In this document: piece by piece, positions 8,997 through 16,915 of the stretch
Numbering within the stretch: the first letter of the stretch is position 1
Layout of the letters: every line of letters begins with the position of its first letter
Source of the DNA: AG-339-G14 sp902553315
GTDB taxonomy: Bacteria > Pseudomonadota > Gammaproteobacteria > Magnimaribacterales > AG-339-G14
Assembly: GCA_902553315.1 (NCBI GenBank)
Contig: CACDKN010000001.1
Coordinates: forward strand, 186,001-250,000
Length of the DNA stretch: 64,000 nt
Reading direction: 5' to 3'
Notes under the pieces: generated by a model
Told to the model about the DNA's origin: nothing
The model's input: only the letters and a program-made list of their open reading frames with translations
Databases searched by the model: none
Program-made: the position numbers and the translations under genes

Positions 8997-9024
8997 TTGT
9001 TTAGTAAGTTTTTGTGAATATAAT
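8997..9024 (+). promoter_or_regulatory. Promoter with a start-proximal -10 for the hydroxylase gene
   Basis: A perfect TATAAT at 9019-9024 is followed by exactly six bases and the ATG at 9031. A weak -35 (TTGTTT at 8997-9002) lies 16 bp upstream. The transcription start would fall on or next to the A of the ATG, predicting a leaderless mRNA. No Shine-Dalgarno-like sequence is present. Confidence 0.5.
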
Positions 9025-9030
9025 TCTTCC

Positions 9031-9879
9031 ATGACTTCTCTGACAGTAAACGAAGTATATGCAATCGGATTGCCAATAATTCTTTCGATGATCTTATTGG
9101 AAGTTTTTATTTCTAATTTAAGAAATAAAGCATGGTACAAAAAAGGCGATACTTTATGCACCACTGGTCTTTTAACAGGAAATATTTTGATGAGTTTTTC
9201 TGTAAAGGGATTAATTTTGGCATTTCACTTTTACTTATATCAATTCAGAATCATAGATTTAGAAAGCATTGTCCCACTTTGGGTAATGTGGTTTTTGACT
9301 TTTGTTTTAATAGATTTAATTTTTTACGTTTATCATCGATTGTCTCATAGGGTTAGATTCCTTTGGGCAATTCATATGAGCCACCACTCTAGTGAAGAAA
9401 TGAATTTTGCTGTTTCTTTTAGGCAGGCTTGGTTTGGCCCACTATCAAAAGTTCCTTTTTTTATGGTCATGCCATTGATAGGATTTGATCCGACCATTAT
9501 TGCTGTAGCTGGAGTTATAAGCACTCTTTGGGGCATAGTAGGACACACTCAAATTGTGAATAAATTAGGGCCTTTAGAATATTTATTTAATACGCCTTCT
9601 CATCATCGAGTACATCATGGATCTAATCCAGAATACATAGATAAGAATTACGGCAATTTATTTATCATTTGGGACAAAATGTTTGGCACTTTTGAACCTG
9701 AAAAAGCTCCTGTTACTTTCGGACTCGTCAATAATGTGAATACTTTTAATCCTGTAAGAATTACTTTTATGGGTTGGATTTCGATGATGAAGGATATGAG
9801 AGCTGCTAAAAATTTTAAAGAATTTTGCTTACATTTCTTCGGACCACCTAACACAAAGACACGAAGCGGCTCTTTTTGA
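9031..9879 (+). CDS. Sterol desaturase/fatty acid hydroxylase family membrane protein
   Basis: A 282-residue integral membrane protein with the histidine clusters of the di-iron hydroxylase superfamily: HRLSH (about residues 106-110), HMSHH (about 119-123) and HHRVHH (about 191-196). Hydrophobic segments precede and separate them. Members hydroxylate or desaturate sterols, fatty acids or carotenoids using oxygen. There is no partner reductase next door. The gene stands alone on its strand between two VOC genes, with a probable leaderless promoter. Confidence 0.9.
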   Translation: MTSLTVNEVYAIGLPIILSMILLEVFISNLRNKAWYKKGDTLCTTGLLTGNILMSFSVKGLILAFHFYLYQFRIIDLESIVPLWVMWFLTFVLIDLIFYVYHRLSHRVRFLWAIHMSHHSSEEMNFAVSFRQAWFGPLSKVPFFMVMPLIGFDPTIIAVAGVISTLWGIVGHTQIVNKLGPLEYLFNTPSHHRVHHGSNPEYIDKNYGNLFIIWDKMFGTFEPEKAPVTFGLVNNVNTFNPVRITFMGWISMMKDMRAAKNFKEFCLHFFGPPNTKTRSGSF

Positions 9880-9882
9880 AGC

Positions 9883-10632
9883 TTACTCCAATATTATTCT
9901 TACGCCACCAACATAAATCTCTTCATCTTTCCAAGCATCATTTTCTTTGGCATTTTCTATAATTTTTTCTTTGTCCAAAGCTTTCAATACGAAGGCATAG
10001 ATACCTTCACCCCTTCCATCGTCTTTTTGTATGAAACTTATGTTTGATTCTTTTAAAGGAATAGTTAATTCATCTCCTATCGCTCTTTCTTTTCCAAGCG
10101 CTTTTTCCCACTTCGAACAAAGAATTTCTGGAGCTGTTGATTGAAGAATTACACCAGACAGACAATTAACTAAAGATTTATTTATGTTTTTTTTCCAGCT
10201 TGTACCAGCCCACAACCAAGCTTCATCAGGTATCATCTTGTCTAGAGAAAGGATAGCGCCACCTACCTGCCTAGGATGAAGGTGAATAGTTCTTGCATGA
10301 ATTCCTTCTTCATTTCTTTCACCATTCCAAACAATTTCTATATCAGTTTTTTTTATTCTTTCATTTTCACTTTCAAAATTTTCAACATCAACAATAATCA
10401 TATATCCTCCCTCACCACCTCTTTTATCAAAAAATCTTTCTGCAGTAGTGTTCTCCTTCACAGGCATTACTATTTCAAAAAAGGTGTCATTAAGAGGGAT
10501 CAAAACATTTTCTAGGCCAAAATTTATTAACCCGGGATCATGAAAAGTTTCTTTGAGATCGAAAATGTTACATATCTTTCTAGATAGCTCATCTCTTTCT
10601 TTGGATACAAATACTAACTGTCTTAATCTCAT
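9883..10632 (-). CDS. VOC/glyoxalase-like domain protein
   Basis: A 249-residue protein with two glyoxalase-like repeats, starting MRLRQLVFVSKERDEL and containing FEIVMPV and RGGEGGYMIIVDV, a pattern found in the glyoxalase-like (VOC) group often annotated as hypothetical. Metal-ligand positions are not obvious, so it may bind ligand without catalysis. A TGTTATTCT extended -10 lies just upstream of the ATG, again with a very short leader. It ends 3 bp from the convergent hydroxylase gene. Confidence 0.75.
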   Translation of the reverse strand: MRLRQLVFVSKERDELSRKICNIFDLKETFHDPGLINFGLENVLIPLNDTFFEIVMPVKENTTAERFFDKRGGEGGYMIIVDVENFESENERIKKTDIEIVWNGERNEEGIHARTIHLHPRQVGGAILSLDKMIPDEAWLWAGTSWKKNINKSLVNCLSGVILQSTAPEILCSKWEKALGKERAIGDELTIPLKESNISFIQKDDGRGEGIYAFVLKALDKEKIIENAKENDAWKDEEIYVGGVRIILE

Positions 10633-10673
10633 AATCTTTGTAGAATAACAAATAAAAAACTAGTGAGGAACAA

Positions 10674-11495
10674 ATGAAAAATCTAGACACGGGAACAGAA
10701 CACCTTCTTGCAAGAATTGAAAATAACGTTGGTTACTTGACCATGAATCGACCTGAAGCAAGGAATGCAATGTCTTCTGAAATGAATGGAGCTTTGCAAG
10801 AAAAAATTGCTGAGTTCGAATTGAATAAAGAAGTTAGGTGCATTGTTTTAACAGGCGCTGGCAATGCATTTTGTGCCGGTGGAGATGTGAAGGGCATGAA
10901 TGCAAAGAATGAGGGAAATGGCGAAGAAGATACAATTGATAAAGCCATTCATAGACAAAGAGATAATCAACGTGGCACTTCAGGCAAGCTCTACAAAATG
11001 CCGAAACCGACCATTGCCTCGCTTCCAGGAGCTGCTGCTGGCGCTGGATTGTCCTACGCTTTGTCCTGTGATTTAAGAATTATGTCGTCAGCCGCATTTA
11101 TGACAACAGCTTTTGCTAAAGTTGGATTTTCTGGAGATTACGGCGGAACATATTTTATGTCTCAGCTTATCGGTTCGGCAAAAGCAAGAGAATTATATTA
11201 TCTCTCGGATCGAGTTTCAGCGGAAGAAGCTTTGAATCTTGGACTGACCAATTGGGTTGTAGACGCTGAAAGTCTTAAAGCCAAAACAAAAGAAATTGCA
11301 GAACAGCTCGCTGCTGGGCCATCGGTAGCTTTTAGGTATATGAAAGAGAATTTAAACCGAGCAATGAATGGCGATGTTGATGAGTGCCTCGATCTTGAAG
11401 CGACGCATCATGTGCACTGTGGACAAACAACCGATCACAAAAATGCTGTTAAAGCTTTTGTAGAAAAAAAACAGCCTGAATTTTCAGGAAAATAA
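10674..11495 (+). CDS. Enoyl-CoA hydratase/isomerase family protein
   Basis: A 273-residue crotonase. FCAGGDVKGM (about residues 66-75) and PGAAAGAGLSYALSCDLRI (about 118-136) form the oxyanion hole and substrate pocket. VGFSGDYGGTYFM carries an Asp in the MenB-like SGDYGG motif, while the usual first crotonase glutamate is a Phe. The second glutamate is kept in AKARELYYL. This combination is seen in many bacterial proteins annotated as enoyl-CoA hydratase whose activity is not proven. A GAGGAA ribosome-binding site precedes the ATG. Two small genes follow. Confidence 0.88.
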   Translation: MKNLDTGTEHLLARIENNVGYLTMNRPEARNAMSSEMNGALQEKIAEFELNKEVRCIVLTGAGNAFCAGGDVKGMNAKNEGNGEEDTIDKAIHRQRDNQRGTSGKLYKMPKPTIASLPGAAAGAGLSYALSCDLRIMSSAAFMTTAFAKVGFSGDYGGTYFMSQLIGSAKARELYYLSDRVSAEEALNLGLTNWVVDAESLKAKTKEIAEQLAAGPSVAFRYMKENLNRAMNGDVDECLDLEATHHVHCGQTTDHKNAVKAFVEKKQPEFSGK

Positions 11496-11501
11496 GTTGT
11501 A

Positions 11502-11888
11502 ATGAATTTAATTTTAGTTTTCTTTTCAGGATTAATTTCAGGAATGATAATTTTTCAGTCTGCCCTAGTCGCTCCTACAGTTTTTAAAGTAATTCCAGAA
11601 GATCAGGCAGGCCCATTTTTGAGGAGTATATTTCCAAAATTATTTTTTACGATAGCTTTAATTGGGCTTTTTTCTTTTCTTATATCTTTATTCAGTAATA
11701 ACTTGATGACAACTTTAATTCCATTGAGCACGGTCATATTTATGGCAACTTGTTACTATTTAGTTCCAATGACAAATAGAGCGAGAGATGAAGGAAATAC
11801 TGTGTCATTCAATCGGTTGCATTTCGTGAGTGTCTCTCTAACTCTTTTAGTTTTGTTTGGAAATATTTCTTTAATAATATTTATTTAA
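11502..11888 (+). CDS. DUF4149 membrane protein
   Basis: A 128-residue, four-helix membrane protein. The conserved N-terminal ALVAPTVFKVIP and the C-terminal LVPMTNRARDEG and F-x-x-L-H motifs match DUF4149 (TMEM205-like). The function is unknown in bacteria. It follows the crotonase gene by 6 bp and precedes the DUF2237 gene by 4 bp. Confidence 0.8.
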   Translation: MNLILVFFSGLISGMIIFQSALVAPTVFKVIPEDQAGPFLRSIFPKLFFTIALIGLFSFLISLFSNNLMTTLIPLSTVIFMATCYYLVPMTNRARDEGNTVSFNRLHFVSVSLTLLVLFGNISLIIFI

Positions 11889-11892
11889 TAGG

Positions 11893-12261
11893 ATGAATCA
11901 GTTAAATATTTTTGGAGAGCCTATTGAAGAGTGTTGCTCTAATCCCATAACTGGTTTTTTTCGCGACGGTTTTTGCCGAACAGACGAAATGGATAGAGGG
12001 CTGCATGTAGTATGTGCACAAATGACTGAAGATTTTTTAGAGTTTTCTAAATTACGAGGCAACGATTTATCGACTCCAAAACCTGAATTTAATTTCCCCG
12101 GTTTGAAAGAGGGAGATCATTGGTGCATCTGTGCTGAAAGGTGGAAAGAAGCTTTTGAATACGACAAAGCTCCAAAATTGTTTTTACGAAAAAGTAATCA
12201 AAAAATTTTGGAACTTGTCGATTTGGAAACGTTAAAAAAGTTTTCTATCGATCTATCATAA
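11893..12261 (+). CDS. DUF2237 family protein
   Basis: A 122-residue soluble protein rich in conserved cysteines: ECCSNPITGFFRDGFCRT near residues 13-30, CAQMTEDFLEFSKLRGNDLS near 41-60 and HWCICAERW near 76-84. These are the signature blocks of DUF2237, a widespread protein of unknown function. It is the last gene of the three-gene set from 10674. It ends 2 bp before the convergent photolyase-like gene. Confidence 0.9.
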   Translation: MNQLNIFGEPIEECCSNPITGFFRDGFCRTDEMDRGLHVVCAQMTEDFLEFSKLRGNDLSTPKPEFNFPGLKEGDHWCICAERWKEAFEYDKAPKLFLRKSNQKILELVDLETLKKFSIDLS

Positions 12262-12263
12262 AT

Positions 12264-13688
12264 TCAATTTGAAACGCGATTAAAATGCTGTTTCTTTCTG
12301 CTTCCGTGTTTAAGATAGACTTCTCGTGCAATTTTTTTAAAGTCACTATTTTTTCTCATTGCCCAAACTGTATCTCTAGCCTTTTTTGCAGAGAGTTTTG
12401 GATCGACAATTTGATCGAAGTAAATGTCTTTTAATTCAGCGTTGTGAATCAGTTTGATTTCAACATTTTCAAGTTGTGGGATCATTTTCTTAGTCCATTC
12501 AGCAGTTGAGTCCTGATCCAAACTTTGTTTAAAGACTGAATAGATTCTAGGTAAATTGATACCAGTAACGCCACTTTGCATTTGAACTTGGCTGATATGG
12601 ATTCCGGGCTCAAAGTCTGTGAAGAGCTCTGCAAGCAAAGGTGAAGTTTTCTGCCATGGCTGCCAAAGATTGTAACTAGCAAAAGACATTATCATCGCTC
12701 GCATCCTAAAATTTATCCATCCATTGGTATTTAAGTAAGTAATACACGCATCTAAAAAAGGAAACCCAGTTTGGCCTTTTATCCATTTTTCTATTAGTTC
12801 AGAGTCCTCTTCTGTCCTCAATTCGTCGCAATAGGGATGCATGGATCTAAATTCAAGTTCTGGTTCTGTTTCAAGTTTTTGCACAAAGTGACAATGCCAA
12901 TGGAGTCTTTTTTTAAAAGACAAAAGATCTTTTTTATAAGGTGAGAAGACTAAAACGTTATTTAATTCTTGATAGATTTTTCTAATCGAAATTGATCCAA
13001 AAGCTATATGTGGAGAGAGTCTAGAACAAGCAGTTTCTGCTTCTTTTGGACAAGACATTTTTTTACTGTATCCATCCGCTCGATATTCAAAGAAAGAGTT
13101 GAGTAAGACAGAAGCTAATTTTTCCCCACCTTTTTGTATGTTGTTTAGAGAAGAATTATTAATTTTTAAACTTTGTTCAAAATCTTCAAAACTTGAAAGC
13201 GGTAATTTCTTTACAAAATTGGTATTACTTGGAAGATCTAATAAAGGCTTATTCATTATTTTATTCCAATCATTTGACCAATTATCTCTGTCAAATTGAT
13301 GGAGTTGTAGACCAAAATTGTCATATATTGCTACAGCTTCACTTTTGAAATTATTTAAAAATTTCTTAAAGTCTTCACGATGATAAAGGTTATCAGTGCA
13401 GTGGTTGAGATGAATTTTTGAATGGGGTAGTTCTTTATTTAAAAAAATACTTAATTTTTCAAAAGAACCTTCGAAGATTAAAACCTTAGAATTTAGTTTT
13501 TTTAGATTTTCGTTAAGCTCTTTTAGACAATCAACAGCAAATTTTAATTGCCTCGAGGACCTCCCATAAGATTGCCAGTAATTTTTATCATAAACGTAAA
13601 CGACGCAATAATTTTCTTTTTTTGAACCATAATACAAAGCTGGGTTGTCAAGCAGCCTCAGGTCTCTTTGCAAAACTATTACATCCAT
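12264..13688 (-). CDS. Cryptochrome/DNA photolyase-family flavoprotein, atypical tryptophan chain
   Basis: A protein of about 474 residues with an N-terminal photolyase Rossmann domain (LQRDLRLLDNPAL) and a C-terminal FAD-binding domain. WHCHFVQKLE, GQTGFPFLDACITYL and GWINFRMRAMIMSFASYNLW are clear photolyase motifs. The usual NxGGWQW segment is replaced by HISQVQMQSGVTGIN, so the FAD-proximal tryptophan of the E. coli triad is missing. This QMQSG form defines a recurring but little-studied subgroup. An ATG at 13688 is preferred over a TTG at 13697. It probably repairs UV lesions or senses light. Confidence 0.85.
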   Translation of the reverse strand: MDVIVLQRDLRLLDNPALYYGSKKENYCVVYVYDKNYWQSYGRSSRQLKFAVDCLKELNENLKKLNSKVLIFEGSFEKLSIFLNKELPHSKIHLNHCTDNLYHREDFKKFLNNFKSEAVAIYDNFGLQLHQFDRDNWSNDWNKIMNKPLLDLPSNTNFVKKLPLSSFEDFEQSLKINNSSLNNIQKGGEKLASVLLNSFFEYRADGYSKKMSCPKEAETACSRLSPHIAFGSISIRKIYQELNNVLVFSPYKKDLLSFKKRLHWHCHFVQKLETEPELEFRSMHPYCDELRTEEDSELIEKWIKGQTGFPFLDACITYLNTNGWINFRMRAMIMSFASYNLWQPWQKTSPLLAELFTDFEPGIHISQVQMQSGVTGINLPRIYSVFKQSLDQDSTAEWTKKMIPQLENVEIKLIHNAELKDIYFDQIVDPKLSAKKARDTVWAMRKNSDFKKIAREVYLKHGSRKKQHFNRVSN

Positions 13689-13750
13689 AGGGGACAAAGA
13701 TATTACTTTAAAATATTTAAAAATCGCCTTATAAGAATATAAAAAGAATT

Positions 13751-13759
13751 TGCTAGAAT
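13751..13759 (+). promoter_or_regulatory. Extended -10 element of the cytochrome b561 gene
   Basis: TGCTAGAAT fits TGnTATAAT with one mismatch and ends 11 bases before the ATG at 13771. The predicted leader is about five bases and no Shine-Dalgarno sequence is present. Confidence 0.45.
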
Positions 13760-13770
13760 AAGTTTAACAA

Positions 13771-14313
13771 ATGATAGATTATCTTAGAGCGCAAAAAGTT
13801 ATTCACTGGTTGATGGCAATCGTCATCATGCTGGATTTAAATGTTGCGCAAAAATTTGGCGGGGACATGGAGCTCTGGGATCGTCTAGAATCTAGAGTCG
13901 ATCATGCTACTGCTGGGCTTATAGTAACCTTCTTATTTATCTTGAGAATATTTCTTAGATTTTTATATGGCGCACCGAGCTTACCAGAATCGATGCCTGG
14001 CTGGCAGGTTGTTATGGCAAAGACTGGCCATTACGGCTTGTATTTTTTGATGGGATTATTAATTGTTACTGGAATTGCTTCCGCGAATTTCACAAGTGAT
14101 CCAATAGTTGTCTTTGGTGCATTAAATTTATCGTCAGAGGTAGATAATTCTAATATGTTTAATTTGATCAGGGCTGTCCACGAGTTTGCGACAAATGCGA
14201 TTATCGCGCTGATTGTGGTGCATATATTAGCTGCTTTGTACCATCATTTTATTGTCAAGGACGATACAACTAAAAATATGACTAAGTTTTGGACAAGAAA
14301 AACCGTCAAATGA
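13771..14313 (+). CDS. Cytochrome b561 family protein
   Basis: A 180-residue membrane protein with four helices. Histidines suited to two b-type haems lie in VIHWLMA (residue 12), VDHATAG (about 47), TGHYGLY (about 90) and VHEFATN/VVHILAA (about 136 and 151). Members move electrons between ubiquinol and periplasmic acceptors or scavenge superoxide. A GH84-like gene starts 6 bp downstream. Confidence 0.9.
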   Translation: MIDYLRAQKVIHWLMAIVIMLDLNVAQKFGGDMELWDRLESRVDHATAGLIVTFLFILRIFLRFLYGAPSLPESMPGWQVVMAKTGHYGLYFLMGLLIVTGIASANFTSDPIVVFGALNLSSEVDNSNMFNLIRAVHEFATNAIIALIVVHILAALYHHFIVKDDTTKNMTKFWTRKTVK

Positions 14314-14319
14314 CAGATT

Positions 14320-15363
14320 ATGAAACTCAATGGTTACATAGAAGGTTATTTTGGGAAGCTGCTCTCATGGAATGAGCGAGAAGAAATTTTACAGCAGATA
14401 GTTGATCAAAAATTAAATACTTATTTTTATTGTCCTAAAGAAGATCCCTACCATCGATTAAATTGGAAGGAGCCTTATCCAGAATCGATAAAAAAAGGGC
14501 TAGGTCAATTCAGTAAAAGTTGTAGAGCAAACGAAGTAAAATTTTTGTTTGGAATTTCACCAGGAATAGATTTTAAAAACTCTTATGATGAGCTCTTTAG
14601 GAAAATTTCTGAATCCAGGCAATTGGAGATTTTAGATGTAGCGATTCTTTTTGATGACCTTTTTGAAGAGCAAAATGGAGAGAAGCATGCTGAGATTTTG
14701 AATAGATGCAATGATAAGTTCAAAGACATTAATTTTTACTGCGTACCTTCTGAGTACTGCGAGCAATTGGCAAAACCAAATTTATTAGAAAGTATTTATT
14801 TAAAAGAATTATCGAAAAATTTAGATAAAGAAATTCCAATTTTTTGGACAGGATCCAAGGTTGTATCTTCAAGTTATACCGAAGAATCCATCGAGAGCTG
14901 GAAGGGTGCACTGAATCATAAATTAATCGTTTGGGATAACTTTTATGCCAACGACTATTGCCTACCAAAAGTAGTGATTGAAGCGTTTGATGCAGACGAT
15001 CAATCTAAATTAGAAAGCCTAGAAGGAATCATGATAAATGGAACAGGTTTGTTAAATGTAGATAAGTTTTGCTTAGAAGCTTTAGCCAATAAAATTTTTC
15101 ATCGACAAGAAGAGGTTCATTCTCTTTTCGAAAATGCTGGACTTCCTGAGCAATTTGAAAAGGTTTCAAATTTATTTAAATTGGATGCAAGCTTTACTGG
15201 TTCAGCGGAGGAAATTAGCGCAGTCGAATTTTTACTTTGGAAATGGACTGGGCCTATAAAACAAGAAATTTATCCATACCTACATATTTTGAGAAAATTT
15301 TTGAAAAAGGAAGACTCATCAGGATTGCTTGAATCTCGTTTTAATTTAAAGAAAATTGATTAG
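14320..15363 (+). CDS. GH84-like beta-N-acetylglucosaminidase catalytic domain protein
   Basis: A 347-residue protein consisting of a single GH84-like TIM barrel. It begins NGYIEGYFGKLLSW, matching the GxIEGFYGxPW start of NAGidase/O-GlcNAcase domains, and has the tandem catalytic aspartates in ILFDDL (residues 112-113). KLNTYFYCPKEDPYHR near 31-46 is another family hallmark. There is no signal peptide and no extra binding module, so it looks cytoplasmic and minimal. It probably removes N-acetylglucosamine or a similar amino sugar. Confidence 0.82.
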   Translation: MKLNGYIEGYFGKLLSWNEREEILQQIVDQKLNTYFYCPKEDPYHRLNWKEPYPESIKKGLGQFSKSCRANEVKFLFGISPGIDFKNSYDELFRKISESRQLEILDVAILFDDLFEEQNGEKHAEILNRCNDKFKDINFYCVPSEYCEQLAKPNLLESIYLKELSKNLDKEIPIFWTGSKVVSSSYTEESIESWKGALNHKLIVWDNFYANDYCLPKVVIEAFDADDQSKLESLEGIMINGTGLLNVDKFCLEALANKIFHRQEEVHSLFENAGLPEQFEKVSNLFKLDASFTGSAEEISAVEFLLWKWTGPIKQEIYPYLHILRKFLKKEDSSGLLESRFNLKKID

Positions 15364-16318
15364 AATTATTTTAAAAATCCTAGTGATTTGCGCCTGCAGC
15401 TTTGAAACTATTTTTGTTTTTGCCGAAGAAGTATCTTTCGGAACGCTTTCTAAAGAAGTATTGCAATCTAATTTTTTGGGCGAGAGAAAATTGTCGATTT
15501 ATTACCCTGACAAAAATAAAATTGATCAGAATACCGTTTTTATAATTGCCCAAGACGGCCAATACCTTTTTGACGGCGAAATAAATTGGGTTAAAGAAGA
15601 ATGGGGTATAGACGAAACGCTTCAATCTCTTCATGAAAAAAATCGACTGCCTAATGTTGTTATTATTGGCGTAGAAAACGCTGCACACTCAAATGGAGGA
15701 GAGTTCATTGATGAATCTAGGAGATATGCTGAATATTTTCCAAAGGAAGTAATTAACTATTTTGGTTTTGGATTTAGGAAATTTGCTTATAGAAACTTTG
15801 TAGATGTTGAAAGGTTTAATTACTTAAAATTCTTAGAAGAAGAGTTAATTCCTTACTTAGAAGTAAAGTTTGAAAGAGATTTGAATTCAAAAAATCTAGG
15901 AATACTCGGATCAAGTATGGGCGGACTGATTTCATTAAACGCTTTAATTGAGTTACCCCATCGGTTTGGATTTGCAGCATCCGTTTCAACCCACTGGATA
16001 GGCATAAGGCCATTGGATTACGCTTTACTTCCCTTTAGAAACGAGATTAAATTTTTTGGCGATCCATACACGACAGAAGCGATATATTCTTACATAACTG
16101 AAAATCTTGACGTGTTAAAAGATAAAAAGGTTTACTTCGATCGAGGTACCGAAAGTCTTGATCAATTTTATGAGGAACCTCAAAACAGAATAGACGAACT
16201 CTTCTATTCTAACGACTTAAACTTTCAAAGTTTAATTTTCGACGGTTTTGGACATAACCCTGAGGATTTTGGAAAAAGGTTTGAAGGTGTCCTTAATTTT
16301 CTTTTAAAAGATAGCTAA
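15356..16318 (+). CDS. Exported esterase (esterase D/Fes-like alpha/beta hydrolase)
   Basis: A 320-residue protein with an N-terminal signal peptide (about residues 1-23, ending VFA-EE). The nucleophile elbow GSSMGG sits near residues 184-189 and the histidine in DGFGHNPED near the C-terminus, as in the putative-esterase family of enterochelin esterase and esterase D. The start is a TTG at 15356 overlapping the upstream GH84-like gene by 8 bp. It probably hydrolyses esters in the periplasm; the substrate is unknown. Confidence 0.8.
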   Translation: MIRIILKILVICACSFETIFVFAEEVSFGTLSKEVLQSNFLGERKLSIYYPDKNKIDQNTVFIIAQDGQYLFDGEINWVKEEWGIDETLQSLHEKNRLPNVVIIGVENAAHSNGGEFIDESRRYAEYFPKEVINYFGFGFRKFAYRNFVDVERFNYLKFLEEELIPYLEVKFERDLNSKNLGILGSSMGGLISLNALIELPHRFGFAASVSTHWIGIRPLDYALLPFRNEIKFFGDPYTTEAIYSYITENLDVLKDKKVYFDRGTESLDQFYEEPQNRIDELFYSNDLNFQSLIFDGFGHNPEDFGKRFEGVLNFLLKDS

Positions 16319-16322
16319 TTTT

Positions 16323-16343
16323 TTTAAATCCTCTAGATTTAAA
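16323..16343. terminator. AT-rich inverted repeat between convergent genes, weak bidirectional terminator candidate
   Basis: TTTAAATC (16323-16330) and GATTTAAA (16336-16343) pair perfectly around CTCTA. It is in the 20-bp gap between the esterase and TPR genes and overlaps the TPR stop codon. The stem has one G-C pair and no U-run follows on either strand, so it may not terminate efficiently. Confidence 0.25.
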
Positions 16344-16803
16344 TATTAGATTTACTTGATGAATTTGTTATGTAACTTTCTAATTTCTCAAGTTCTGGAC
16401 AAGATTCAGGACAGAGTTTTTGAAGTCTTCCCACATTTATTTTTGCCTGATCTAAACGATTGGTTTCCACAAATAACTCGCCCTGGTATTCCAAAGCTGA
16501 TTTATTTTCTGGATCTATATTCAAAGCTTTCACATAGGATTCTTCAGATGCCTGGTACTTTTCGAGCTTCCTATAAGTAAAAGCTAGCAGGGTCCAACCG
16601 TCTGAATCGTTTGGTTCAGATTTTGTATAATTTTTTAAAATTTTTTGAGCTTTAGAAAATTGACCTTTATCAATCATTTTATAAGCCTTTGAATACATTT
16701 TAGTGGGGTTACTTTTGTCGTACTTAACTGAGTATGCTGGATATGCAACAAATATCGTTAGCAGGGCGGCAAAAATTAAACTAGTTTTCCAATTATGTTT
16801 CAT
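16339..16803 (-). CDS. Small exported tetratricopeptide-repeat protein
   Basis: A 154-residue protein with a signal peptide (about residues 1-25, ending PAYS) and about three TPR units, including AYKMIDKGQFSKAQKIL, AFTYRKLEKYQASEESYVKAL and LEYQGELFVETNRLDQAKINV. It is likely a periplasmic scaffold protein. Its promoter has TAATAT six bases before the ATG, suggesting a leaderless mRNA. It faces the esterase gene and is divergent from the ceramidase operon. Confidence 0.8.
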   Translation of the reverse strand: MKHNWKTSLIFAALLTIFVAYPAYSVKYDKSNPTKMYSKAYKMIDKGQFSKAQKILKNYTKSEPNDSDGWTLLAFTYRKLEKYQASEESYVKALNIDPENKSALEYQGELFVETNRLDQAKINVGRLQKLCPESCPELEKLESYITNSSSKSNI

Positions 16804-16809
16804 AAGAGG

Positions 16810-16815
16810 ATATTA
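16810..16815 (-). promoter_or_regulatory. Start-proximal -10 element of the TPR gene
   Basis: On the minus strand TAATAT is followed by CCTCTT and then the ATG at 16803, the same six-base spacing seen at 9031 and 31295. It predicts transcription starting at or next to the start codon. Confidence 0.4.
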
Positions 16816-16895
16816 AACTCATAGATACAAAATAAAGAGAATAAATTTATTGCATTTATTTATATGAATTTAAATCCTTAAACCTTTCTTAATAT

Positions 16896-16904
16896 TGTTA
16901 AAAT
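16896..16904 (+). promoter_or_regulatory. Extended -10 element of the ceramidase operon
   Basis: TGTTAAAAT fits the TGnTATAAT form with one mismatch and ends 11 bases before the preferred ATG at 16916. It also argues against the upstream TTG at 16895, which would lie inside the promoter. Confidence 0.4.
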
Positions 16905-16915
16905 TTGGATTATCA

